Part shown: positions 45,514 to 53,287 of the stretch, piece by piece
Layout of the letters: each line of letters opens with the position of its first letter
Numbering within the stretch: the first letter of the stretch is position 1
Source of the DNA: Thermodesulfobium acidiphilum
GTDB lineage: Bacteria > Thermodesulfobiota > Thermodesulfobiia > Thermodesulfobiales > Thermodesulfobiaceae
NCBI RefSeq assembly: GCF_003057965.1
Contig: NZ_CP020921.1
Coordinates: 1,623,001-1,687,000, forward strand
Length of the DNA: 64,000 nt
Direction of reading: 5' to 3'
Translations under genes and position numbers: made by a program
Notes under the pieces: generated by a model
What the model saw: the letters and a program-made list of their open reading frames with translations, nothing else
Databases searched by the model: none
What the model was told of the DNA's origin: nothing

Positions 45514-46294
45514 TTTTAAAAATCTTCTCAAACGGTTTTGCGAGATAATTTGCCTCTTTTATTAGATCATCCTCTTTTTCTAAATTTTTTAGCAAGTCAT
45601 CCGTATACTTATTAATATTTATATCCTGAGCCAGGTTTAAAGAAGACGAAATAGACTCAAAATTGCCCGCTATTGTTTGCAAAATTTTTGGCTTTATAGA
45701 ACTATTGTTTCTATATGCCCCTGCGTGAATTTTTCTTACAAAATCTCTTGCATCCTTTGAAAATATTCCAGTTTTAACAAAAAATCCTGAAAAGTTTATC
45801 CAGCTTAAGATATCCAGAACTTCTCCAAGGTTAATTATGGGACTTTTTTCTTTGTCTTTGTCATATAAGCCATAATACAGACCACCCAGGTCGATGCCCC
45901 TTATATTTCTCAAAAACTCAATTGTCAAAAAAACATAAAATGGTATAAGTCTGTAAGAGTGTGTGATGTCAAAAGAAATTTGATTCATAGATTCTGTACA
46001 ATCGATAACCTTGTCCCAGATTTCCCACCTTTCATTTTCTGTAAGCCCTTCTGGAATATCTCTATCCTCTACCTTCACGCATAAATCGTTTGCTTCTTTT
46101 TTAAACTGTTCAAAATGTTTATTTCTTGACTCTTTTGTAACAAGCAATATAATTTTCTCTATATTAGCAAGATTAGCTATAGCTATAGGGGCATACTTTG
46201 TAGAAAATACCTTTTCATCATCGCCATTCATAAAATACTTTGTAACCTTATAGTCCCCTACACCCAAAAAACTTATTAAAACGTTCCCCACCAT
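45509..46294 (-). CDS. CARF-domain CRISPR-associated protein (TM1812/Csx2 type)
   Basis: 261 residues. N-terminal Rossmann-like CARF domain: VLISFLGVGDY, then KIILLVTKESRNKHF, and the family-defining D109-I-T-H-S-Y-R115 motif (DITHGFR in most members). Such proteins bind cyclic oligoadenylate made by type III Cas10 and activate an effector domain. The C-terminal part is helical and may be a short HEPN-like region, but is shorter than in typical members, so truncation is possible. The stop codon lies in a repeat-like sequence. Follows the cas6-type gene by 35 nt, with AAGGAG before the ATG. Confidence 0.78.
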   Translation of the reverse strand: MVGNVLISFLGVGDYKVTKYFMNGDDEKVFSTKYAPIAIANLANIEKIILLVTKESRNKHFEQFKKEANDLCVKVEDRDIPEGLTENERWEIWDKVIDCTESMNQISFDITHSYRLIPFYVFLTIEFLRNIRGIDLGGLYYGLYDKDKEKSPIINLGEVLDILSWINFSGFFVKTGIFSKDARDFVRKIHAGAYRNNSSIKPKILQTIAGNFESISSSLNLAQDININKYTDDLLKNLEKEDDLIKEANYLAKPFEKIFKS

Positions 46295-46329
46295 TTATGC
46301 ACTCCTTAAAAATAGTATTAAATTAAAAT

Positions 46330-47265
46330 TTACAAAATAGTTAAAAGGTATCTCCCAAATCCAAAACTTGTGTTTCTTCCTATAGAAATCTCTTTTGCGC
46401 TGTCAATTAGAGAAATCAAACTGTTAGGCACATTAGAAAAAGTTATATCACCAACCAATCCCATATGGTTAATTAGTCTCTGTTGCCTACCAGAAAATCT
46501 TTTCAAATTTTCTAAATATGTATTATTTTCTAAAATTTTTACCTCAAGTGATTCGTTTATGCATTTCTTTATAAAACTTGATTCAAAAGATGGATATCCA
46601 TAGAAGAACTCAAGCAATGAAACTCTTCTCAACAAATTTCTTATCAATATATGAAATTGAAGAAGAGAAACTGTTTTTCCTTCAAATCTAAGAGACAAAG
46701 GAGACAAGAAATCAATTTTTAAATTTTTAAAACCATTGTTTTCTGACGAATATATCCTATCAAGGCTTAACAATGATGGGTTTTTAGCAAATGAATTAAT
46801 TGTTTTATGTTCCTGGTCGAATAACTCACCATTTACATCCCTTACACTAACCACTTCGAATCTTGCCCTATCTTTACCAAGGCCAATTTCTCCTAACTTG
46901 ATAAACGTATAAACAAAAAATGGTAAATTTTCAATACTGTCACCCATCAAAACTAACTCAAAATCAAAAAGATCCTCTTTATCAAAAGATGTTTCATAAT
47001 TTTGAGAAAATATAATAAAGGGATGGGGGATATATGGATATTTAGTCATTTTCATTGCGCCCTGAGGCCTTGGGCTATCAAATATTTTTCTATAAATACA
47101 ACTCTCATTTAATATGCATTCGCTACAATCCAACGCCTTTTGAACGCAGGCAATACTTTTGAAAATACTCCCAAATCCCCCTCTTAGCGTTATGCTTTTG
47201 TATTTCGGCAGTGATGTAAAATCACGAAGCTTAAGCGTTATTTTAAATTTTTTAAATTTTAACAT
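46330..47265 (-). CDS. cas6: Cas6-type CRISPR RAMP endoribonuclease
   Basis: 311 residues with paired RAMP/ferredoxin-like folds. The N-terminal SITLRGGFGSIFKSIAC is followed by cysteines 40, 47, 50 and 56, a probable metal knuckle of this subfamily. The C-terminus ends in the Gly-rich loop IGRNTSFGFGRY. Cas6 cuts pre-crRNA within repeats. No array or interference genes are next to it; the partner in the operon is the CARF gene. The catalytic His cannot be assigned by eye. The ATG has only a distant GGGGG upstream. Confidence 0.78.
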   Translation of the reverse strand: MLKFKKFKITLKLRDFTSLPKYKSITLRGGFGSIFKSIACVQKALDCSECILNESCIYRKIFDSPRPQGAMKMTKYPYIPHPFIIFSQNYETSFDKEDLFDFELVLMGDSIENLPFFVYTFIKLGEIGLGKDRARFEVVSVRDVNGELFDQEHKTINSFAKNPSLLSLDRIYSSENNGFKNLKIDFLSPLSLRFEGKTVSLLQFHILIRNLLRRVSLLEFFYGYPSFESSFIKKCINESLEVKILENNTYLENLKRFSGRQQRLINHMGLVGDITFSNVPNSLISLIDSAKEISIGRNTSFGFGRYLLTIL

Positions 47266-47312
47266 ATGACATAGCTACCCCCTCATTAAGAAAAAAAATC
47301 TTAAATAAGTTA

Positions 47313-47340
47313 ATTTTATCAGTCTATATTCAATTGTCAA
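47313..47340 (-). promoter_or_regulatory. Promoter of the cas6-CARF unit
   Basis: On the minus strand TTGACA (47340-47335), 16 bp, TAAAAT (47318-47313). This is a strong match to sigma-70. Its -35 overlaps the -35 of the divergent WYL promoter almost completely. Confidence 0.6.
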
Positions 47341-47362
47341 GGTTCACTTTATATGCTAATTT
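47334..47362 (+). promoter_or_regulatory. Promoter of the WYL regulator pair
   Basis: TTGTCA at 47334-47339, 17 bp, TAATTT at 47357-47362, with TG one base before the -10 (extended -10). Shares its -35 bases with the oppositely directed cas6 promoter, so only one polymerase could bind at a time. Confidence 0.55.
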
Positions 47363-47417
47363 AATATTAGATTGTATTAAAAAATTTAAAAGGAAAGATG
47401 TTGTATGAGATAAAATT

Positions 47418-48686
47418 ATGCCCAAAGAAGATAAACAAAAATTGTTGAAGTTCTTAAAATTGATAAGTTTAGAAATGGGTATTAATTCGAAAGATAACCT
47501 TATAAGGGTTTTTGGCTCATTAGGAAGCCTTGAAAGCACGCTTAGAAAAATCAGAAAAATCAGATTAGAATCGGCAATGTCTCCTTTGATTAGCTTAAAG
47601 TCAAAAAAATATCTATATGATTCAGATTCAGTCCTTGATGAATATTTAGTAATTATACTGTCAGGCCAGATAAAAGGAACAGAGGCAATAAGGTATGCAA
47701 AGATAATAGAATTATTAAAAAGAGACAAACTATCCATTGGTGAGATAACCGATAAGTTAAACGATTCCTTGTGTCAAGGCAAAAGCTCTCTTTTAGAGTT
47801 AAGAACAATAAGAAATTATCTTAAGATTTTAGTCAGCGATGGATTTGTCGAAAAAGTAAAAGACAAAAAATATATAAAATATAAACTAAAAAAGGGCTTG
47901 GAACTATTGCCAGAACACTTATTGGTAAAACTTTATCTTTTTACTGATTTTTTTTCTAATACAGGGCTTTTGGTAACCAGAAGCTTGATATTAAAATATT
48001 TTTTAGAGAAGAGACTTGGAACAAATAAGCTAAAAAGAATTAAAAATGTTATTTGCTACAAGCATTCAAAGCCGCTAAGGGTGTTCGACGATTTAAATGT
48101 TCTGTATATCTTAAATTTATTAGAATGCAAAAAAGCCTGTTCGCTTGAATTAAGTTTATTGCCAAAATCCAAAAATAAGCCTTTAGAGAAGATAACAGTT
48201 ATACCTCAATTTTTACTATTTGATTATCAACTTGCAAGATGGTATTTGATTACTGATGGCGATACTAAAAGAGTATTGATTGACAGAATTTATGAGTTCA
48301 GAAAAGTTATAAGGGGATCGGATATTTTAGATAGCCATCTTGAAAAGAGATTAGATAATCTCAAGAAATCTTGGTTAGTTGAAGAAGATGCGAAAGAAAA
48401 AGAGATAATAATAAAATTCTATTTCGACAGCAGCAAAAGTTCAAAAAATTTTATACTAAACAGAGTCAAAAAAGAAGCAATGGATGGTCAAATAGAGATT
48501 ATCGATAAAAATAGTTTTATTCTTAAGATATTGACAAGAGAATTAAACGAGATAAAACCATGGATAAGGAGTTTTGGCTCAAGCGCTCAGGTATTAGAAC
48601 CACGTTCTCTAAGAAACAGTTTAATTGAGGAGTTCATTAGCCTAAAGTCTACTTACGAGTCAGTTATAAGTGAAGGCTCACTATGA
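47418..48686 (+). CDS. WYL-domain regulator A
   Basis: 422 residues. The N-terminal half is helical, with a winged-helix-like DNA-binding part (YAKIIELLKRDKLSIGEITDKLN, ELRTIRNYLKILVSDGFVEKVKDKKYIKYKL). A WYL domain lies at about 262-310 (VIPQFLLFDYQLARWYLITDGDTKRVLIDRIYEFRKV). The C-terminal WCX region ends LNEIKPWIRSFGSSAQVLEPRSLRNSLIEEF. WYL proteins commonly regulate CRISPR and other defence loci and bind nucleic-acid ligands. It is divergent from cas6 and overlaps the next WYL gene as ATGA. Confidence 0.8.
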   Translation: MPKEDKQKLLKFLKLISLEMGINSKDNLIRVFGSLGSLESTLRKIRKIRLESAMSPLISLKSKKYLYDSDSVLDEYLVIILSGQIKGTEAIRYAKIIELLKRDKLSIGEITDKLNDSLCQGKSSLLELRTIRNYLKILVSDGFVEKVKDKKYIKYKLKKGLELLPEHLLVKLYLFTDFFSNTGLLVTRSLILKYFLEKRLGTNKLKRIKNVICYKHSKPLRVFDDLNVLYILNLLECKKACSLELSLLPKSKNKPLEKITVIPQFLLFDYQLARWYLITDGDTKRVLIDRIYEFRKVIRGSDILDSHLEKRLDNLKKSWLVEEDAKEKEIIIKFYFDSSKSSKNFILNRVKKEAMDGQIEIIDKNSFILKILTRELNEIKPWIRSFGSSAQVLEPRSLRNSLIEEFISLKSTYESVISEGSL

Positions 48687-49474
48687 TATCTAAGATATAT
48701 AACCTTGAAATATTAAATAAGATAAAAGAGTTTACAAATGATGATTTTTGTAATTTAAGCAATGAAGAATTGAGATGGTTAAAATATTTAATTAACACTG
48801 ATGAGTCAGGCTTTTTCTTTAATGCAGAAGACAGAAAAGAATTAAAAACTTATTTAGCTGACATAAACACATCGAGTCTACCAAAAATAATAATAAAAAA
48901 TAAACCAAAGAGAAATAGAAAGTCCTGGAGTCTTTTAGAGCCATTGTTCACAGCTATTTTTGAAGAAAAAGACTTAATTCTAAGATTTCAAATTTCTGAT
49001 TCTGAACAATTTAAGGCAAAATGCTTCCCTTACAAAATAGAATTTGAATTTTACAAGGATGAATGGTACCTCTTGTGGCTAAATTTGAGCGAAGACAAGA
49101 AAAAGATGAAAACTCCATTTGCGTCTATACTTTCATTTGAAATAATAGATAGAGAAAATGAATTATTCGAAGAAGCAGAAAAAATTTTTCTTGAAGAGTA
49201 TCATTTTGCCAAATTTAGGGTTGACAAACAATATCTTGACGATCTAAAAAGAATCCTATTAACGCTTATTGATTTTAAACCAATTCTTGAAAAAGACATC
49301 CAAAATAGTCTTATTTTCAAAATAAAATACAAGCCCTCAGAAGAGGGCTATCTGCTCCAAAAATTCAGACAACTTGGCAAGAGGGCGATAATACTTGAGC
49401 CAAGATTCTTAGTCGAAAAAATGCTATTTACTTACACAAAAAGCTTAGAAAGATATTCAAAGAGCCAATCATAG
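48683..49474 (+). CDS. WYL-domain protein B
   Basis: 263 residues, diverged from its upstream partner. A WYL-like part is at about 75-155 (SLLEPLFTAIFEEKDLILRFQIS, FYKDEWYLLWLNLSEDKKKMKTPFASILSFEII) and a WCX-like C-terminus (YLLQKFRQLGKRAIILEPRFLVEKMLF). The N-terminal 70 residues lack an obvious helix-turn-helix, so it may act as a heterodimer with regulator A. The coupled pair of WYL genes recalls the paired PafB/PafC arrangement. Confidence 0.7.
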   Translation: MISKIYNLEILNKIKEFTNDDFCNLSNEELRWLKYLINTDESGFFFNAEDRKELKTYLADINTSSLPKIIIKNKPKRNRKSWSLLEPLFTAIFEEKDLILRFQISDSEQFKAKCFPYKIEFEFYKDEWYLLWLNLSEDKKKMKTPFASILSFEIIDRENELFEEAEKIFLEEYHFAKFRVDKQYLDDLKRILLTLIDFKPILEKDIQNSLIFKIKYKPSEEGYLLQKFRQLGKRAIILEPRFLVEKMLFTYTKSLERYSKSQS

Positions 49475-49490
49475 CTCTTGCAATAAAGAT

Positions 49491-49913
49491 CTATTTATTT
49501 CCCATAAATTGGTCTTTTGACCACTTTCCTTGATAAACTACATTTCCATTTTTGTCATAATATGTGCCATATCCATCTCTATAAAAATCTACAAAGTCGC
49601 CTACATACTTTGTGCCTTCAAACCAGGTGTATGTGCCCTTGCCCGACATCTTTCCCTCAACCATAGTGCCTTCATACTTGTCGCCTGGTTGTCCGTCCTG
49701 GTACCAGATCATTACTCCTTGGCCGCTTGCATAGCCATTTGAATCAATTCCCCCAGTCCAGACGGGAACTTGATTTTGCTCAGGATAGGCATCCCAGACC
49801 TTTCCGTTGTTAGTCTGCACATAGACACCATTAGCAAAAGACAAAGCGCTGAAAATAAATAAAATACTGAAAACAATAGAAAACAAAATAGAAAATCTAA
49901 CTAATTTACCCAC
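49491..49913 (-). CDS. Exported MORN-repeat protein
   Basis: 140 residues with a signal peptide (about 1-28, LFIFSALSFA) and two to three MORN-type repeats (G-x-G-x-x-x-W/Y units: YASGQGVMIWYQDG, KYEGTMVEGKMSGKGTYTWFEG, KYVGDFVDFYRDGYGTYYD, YQGKW). MORN repeats form open beta sheets that bind lipids or proteins. It is probably periplasmic or surface-attached. The specific role is unknown. It starts with AGGAGG upstream and converges on the WYL pair. Confidence 0.82.
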   Translation of the reverse strand: MGKLVRFSILFSIVFSILFIFSALSFANGVYVQTNNGKVWDAYPEQNQVPVWTGGIDSNGYASGQGVMIWYQDGQPGDKYEGTMVEGKMSGKGTYTWFEGTKYVGDFVDFYRDGYGTYYDKNGNVVYQGKWSKDQFMGNK

Positions 49914-49983
49914 TTTACCCTCCTCCTAAGATGATTAAACTTATTAAGTTTGATCAATATGTTAGCATAAAAAAAGATATTGT

Positions 49984-50022
49984 TATAATAAAAAAACCCT
50001 CCTTCAGGTGACAGGAGGGTTT
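49984..50022 (-). terminator. Intrinsic terminator of the TraT-like gene
   Basis: Read on the minus strand, AAACCCTCC (50022-50014) pairs with GGAGGGTTT (50002-49994), followed by a run of T to about 49988. It lies directly after the TraT-like stop codon. Confidence 0.85.
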
Positions 50023-50040
50023 GAAAGATTTTTCTTAGTG

Positions 50041-50778
50041 TTATGGGAGCAAATTAGCTATTGCGTGAGCTAACTGCTGTCTTAATACTGGCTCTACATC
50101 GTCAAATTTTATATTTGTACCAGATGCTTCAGATACTACTCTATCTCTGTATATCGCCCAATCTTTAATACTAGAATTGCTTGAGGTCTCTGTAGTAGCA
50201 GTTCCCTGAGCTGCGTTGGTAGTAGTCTCTGTCTGTGTGCCTGGCTGCCTTTGTTCAAGTTGCACGTCTACCACCATCATATACTTATCAGAGTTAATAG
50301 AATTCCCGATAGCAGCTCCAGCAAGTGCTCCAATCACTCCACCCGCAATAGTTCCAGTATATTTCCCACTTGGATTAAAAGCTGAGCCTATAAGAGCTCC
50401 ACCAAATCCCCCTGCAAGAGCCCCTTCAGCAGTGTAATCTTTCGTTTCTTTACCAATATAAAGAACATTTGACATCAGCATAAAATTGGCATCATCAGGA
50501 TTATCAGTGATCTTATATCCCTCATTAGTTAATTCAGTAACTAACTCCTTCCTAAAGTCCAAACCAGTTGCAGTAGACGTATTCCTTACGCTCACATATA
50601 CTATCCTTTTATCTGGTGAAACTGGTTGCAAAAAGATACTTGAGCTCATCTTGGTGCTAAGAGAAATTTTACCTGCTGTAAGGCCACTAGAATCTGCCTT
50701 TGCTATACCAGCAAAGCAAAATGAAATAAGTAAAAATAAAACCAGCAAACTACTAAACTTTCCAATATTAAATTTCAT
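50041..50778 (-). CDS. TraT-family surface exclusion/complement-resistance homologue
   Basis: 245 residues. Signal peptide about 1-28 (LVLFLLISFCFAGIAKA). The TraT signature is clear: STKMSSSIFLQPVSPDKRIVYVSVRNTS, LTNEGYKITDNPDDANFMLMSNVLYIGK, then two Gly/Ala-rich hydrophobic segments at about 117-158 (GALAGGFGGALIGSA, GGVIGALAGAAIGNS). TraT on plasmids is an outer-membrane lipoprotein. Here the Cys in the signal lacks a convincing lipobox. No conjugation genes are present, so a domesticated envelope role is likely. A Thr/Ser-rich insert lies near 180-205. Confidence 0.85.
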   Translation of the reverse strand: MKFNIGKFSSLLVLFLLISFCFAGIAKADSSGLTAGKISLSTKMSSSIFLQPVSPDKRIVYVSVRNTSTATGLDFRKELVTELTNEGYKITDNPDDANFMLMSNVLYIGKETKDYTAEGALAGGFGGALIGSAFNPSGKYTGTIAGGVIGALAGAAIGNSINSDKYMMVVDVQLEQRQPGTQTETTTNAAQGTATTETSSNSSIKDWAIYRDRVVSEASGTNIKFDDVEPVLRQQLAHAIANLLP

Positions 50779-51136
50779 TTAATTCCTCCAAATTTCCGAC
50801 ATAAAGACTCTCTCACCTAAAGATAATTATACAGTCTCAATGACATGTGTCAATAAAATACATTTTAATAACTATGCTTATATGAAATGTTTATAAACCA
50901 GATATCTCAAGAGTTTCGTAACAACTCTCTAAAGTTTGCTCTAATATAAGCAAGCTCTATATTTAAATATATATTCTATTTCTAAGGCAAAAAAGCCTGA
51001 ACAAATATTTGACAGCTCTTTTAAAAATAAAACCCTATATCAGTAATATCTTTAACTTAACATTACAAAATTTGATTTAGTTTATAATAATAACTAAAAG
51101 CAGTTAATTCAATTACTTTTGATCCAGGAGAAAAAA
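50779..51136. promoter_or_regulatory. Divergent region between the TraT-like and DtxR-type genes
   Basis: 358 bp without a gene. TTTATAAT at 51081-51088 is a likely -10 for the DtxR-type gene. No -35 at good spacing is seen. A small hairpin-like AAGGCAAAAAAGCCT is near 50983. Nothing else stands out. Confidence 0.35.
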
Positions 51137-51856
51137 GTGGAAAAACCTTGTTTAGAAAAAGACTTTATAAGCGATAGTTACTCAGAATTAACGCCTAGTT
51201 TAGAAAATTATCTTCGAACCATATATGACATAAACCAGTCAAAAGGCATTGCCAGAGTAAGAGACCTTGCAAAGCAGCTTAGAGTAAAAACGCCTTCTGC
51301 AGTAGCAGCAATTGAATCCTTAAAGAACAAGGGTCTGGTAACTCAAGAAAGATATGGACATATAGAGCTTACAAATAAAGGAAGAATTCTCGCACAAAAT
51401 CTTTCAAGAAGAAAAAATACAATAGTTAACTTTTTAGTCCGAATCCTAAGAATTGAGAAAAATCTGGCTGAACAGGATGCCTGTCTCTTAGAACATGATT
51501 TTAGCCAAAGCACATTTAGAAAAATGGAAAAGATGATAGCTTTCATAGAAATGTTGGAAGAAAAGCACCCAGAAATTTTTAAAGAATTTAAGAAATTTAT
51601 ATTTGATAGCGACGAAAAATATGAAGCAAATGAACCAAAAAGTTTAGTTGAACTTAAAGACGATGAAGAAGCAATCATAGTTCATATTAATCTCGATCAG
51701 ATTAGCAAAGAAAAGCTTGCTATACTTGGTCTAAAAAAAGGCTCAAAAATAAAAAGAATTCAATCCTACAAAGATATAATTAACTTTCAGATTGAAGATA
51801 GTTTTATAGCATTATCTCTAAATGAGTGTAAACACATTTATTGCAAGACAGTATAA
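51137..51856 (+). CDS. DtxR/MntR-family metal-dependent regulator
   Basis: 239 residues. Winged-helix DNA-binding domain (ELTPSLENYLRTIYDINQSKGIARVRDLAKQLRVKTPSAVAAIESLKNKGLV), dimerisation/metal domain (EQDACLLEHDFSQSTFRKMEKMIAFI, where Cys, Glu and His could bind metal), then a C-terminal FeoA/SH3-like domain (ILGLKKGSKIKRIQSY). Probably represses Mn or Fe uptake genes when metal is bound. The targets are unknown. I start at the GTG at 51137, which has AGGAG 6 nt upstream; a TTG at 51119 precedes that site. Confidence 0.88.
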   Translation: MEKPCLEKDFISDSYSELTPSLENYLRTIYDINQSKGIARVRDLAKQLRVKTPSAVAAIESLKNKGLVTQERYGHIELTNKGRILAQNLSRRKNTIVNFLVRILRIEKNLAEQDACLLEHDFSQSTFRKMEKMIAFIEMLEEKHPEIFKEFKKFIFDSDEKYEANEPKSLVELKDDEEAIIVHINLDQISKEKLAILGLKKGSKIKRIQSYKDIINFQIEDSFIALSLNECKHIYCKTV

Positions 51857-51892
51857 AAAAATAGCCGCAAGTTTTTCACAATCCTTGCGGCT
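51853..51892 (-). terminator. Strong terminator of the nuo operon (also acts after the DtxR-type gene)
   Basis: AGCCGCAAG at 51863-51871 pairs with CTTGCGGCT at 51884-51892. On the minus strand it is followed by an uninterrupted run of T (51862-51853 region), so it should stop transcripts from nuoN. On the plus strand the tail is weaker. Confidence 0.85.
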
Positions 51893-51910
51893 TGATTTTA
51901 GGTTTAATAT

Positions 51911-53287
51911 TTAATGAATAAATATTGAGGGCAAAGTCCCCAATACTATTACCAATATCGAAAGACTAAGAACAAGCCCTTTGGTAAAGTCACTTGAAAC
52001 AACTTCTGTTTCTACATCCGGTTCTTTCATGTACATATTCATTACAATCCTAAGATAGTAAAACGCACTTGTTATAGTCATCAAAACAGCAACAATTACC
52101 AGTGATGTAAAGCCAGCGTTCACAGCTGCCAAAAAAAGCTGAAATTTTGCAATAAAGCCTACTGTTGGTGGAATTCCTGCAAGGGAGAACATAAATATCA
52201 TCATTATTCCAGCAAGATACGGATATCTTTTTGCAAGTCCATTGTAAGTAGACATGTCATCACCATTCTTCAACATAAATACTACACCAAATGCTCCAAG
52301 ATTCATAATTGCATACGCAATCAAGTATGTAAGAATTGCGCTTAGCCCCTCTTGAGTCCCAACAATTATCCCAAGAAGCATATAGCCTACGTGTGATACA
52401 GACGAAAATGCTAGCATTCTCTTTACATTCTCCTGTGAAAGTGCTAAGAGATTACCGCCTACCATTGTAAGTATGGACAAAACAATAAGCACTGTTTTCG
52501 GCTCAACCCAGATTGGTACCAAACTTCCAATAAAAAATCTACCAAAAGCCAACAATAAAGCAGTCTTCGGAGCTGTAGCAAGAAATGCAGTTATTGGAGT
52601 TGGTGCCCCTTGATAGGTATCCGGAGTCCAAGCATGAAAGGGTATTACAGAAGACTTGAAACTAAAGGTTATAATCACTGCTATAACACCTACTATAAAC
52701 ATAGGATCCGTTAAAACTTTGGCATAGGATAAAGACTTTGCTATATTGTAAAAATCTGTAGTACCCGTAGCGCCATAAATGAGCGCTATTCCATATAGCA
52801 AAATAGCAGTTGCAACCGTTCCCATTAGATAATATTTAAGCCCTGCCTCACTTGAAAGTTTGTCCTTCCTATAAAAAGAACATAGTATATAAAGAGACAA
52901 AGACAAGGTCTCAAGGCCTAAATACAATATTATCAAGTCTCTTGAGCCTATCATAAAAAGCATCCCTACCACAGAAGTTAGTATAAGCGTTAAAAACTCT
53001 CCGTAACTGGTAGTGGGTATTGCAACGTCATCTATTGAAATCAGTATTACATAAATAGCTATCAAAATAATGATCCAGCTACCCAAAACGTCAATTGAAT
53101 CTACTGAAAAAGATGAATTAAATATCGAAGCGCGCAAAGAGTACTTCCAGACCCCAGTTATTAAGAGCCCTAATATTGCAAGAATTGAAAAGGTTCTTCT
53201 ATTTTTTATAAAAAGGGCTGAAAGAAAAATAAATATTGAACACGCAATCAAAAACAGTTCAGGAGCAATAACTTTAAACATCATCAT
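51911..53287 (-). CDS. nuoN: Complex I subunit N (antiporter-like)
   Basis: 458 residues from the ATG at 53287, which overlaps the nuoM stop as ATGA. About 14 membrane helices. Proton-pumping, antiporter-like subunit. Family motifs include GLETLSLSLYILC (with the key Glu in helix 5), LKYYLMGTVATAILLYG, FKSSVIPFHAWTPDTYQGAPTPITAFLATAPKTA (the discontinuous helix and Lys) and FSSVSHVGYMLLG. It is the last gene of the operon, followed by a strong terminator. Confidence 0.94.
   Translation of the reverse strand: MMMFKVIAPELFLIACSIFIFLSALFIKNRRTFSILAILGLLITGVWKYSLRASIFNSSFSVDSIDVLGSWIIILIAIYVILISIDDVAIPTTSYGEFLTLILTSVVGMLFMIGSRDLIILYLGLETLSLSLYILCSFYRKDKLSSEAGLKYYLMGTVATAILLYGIALIYGATGTTDFYNIAKSLSYAKVLTDPMFIVGVIAVIITFSFKSSVIPFHAWTPDTYQGAPTPITAFLATAPKTALLLAFGRFFIGSLVPIWVEPKTVLIVLSILTMVGGNLLALSQENVKRMLAFSSVSHVGYMLLGIIVGTQEGLSAILTYLIAYAIMNLGAFGVVFMLKNGDDMSTYNGLAKRYPYLAGIMMIFMFSLAGIPPTVGFIAKFQLFLAAVNAGFTSLVIVAVLMTITSAFYYLRIVMNMYMKEPDVETEVVSSDFTKGLVLSLSILVIVLGTLPSIFIH

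Noticed and set aside
47266-47417. CRISPR array or leader between cas6 and the WYL genes
   Set aside because: No repeated 25-37-nt unit is present; the region is fully used by the two promoters.
49460-49479. Hairpin AAGAGC/GCTCTT at the end of the second WYL gene
   Set aside because: Only six base pairs, no run of T on either strand, and it covers the stop codon; too weak for a terminator.
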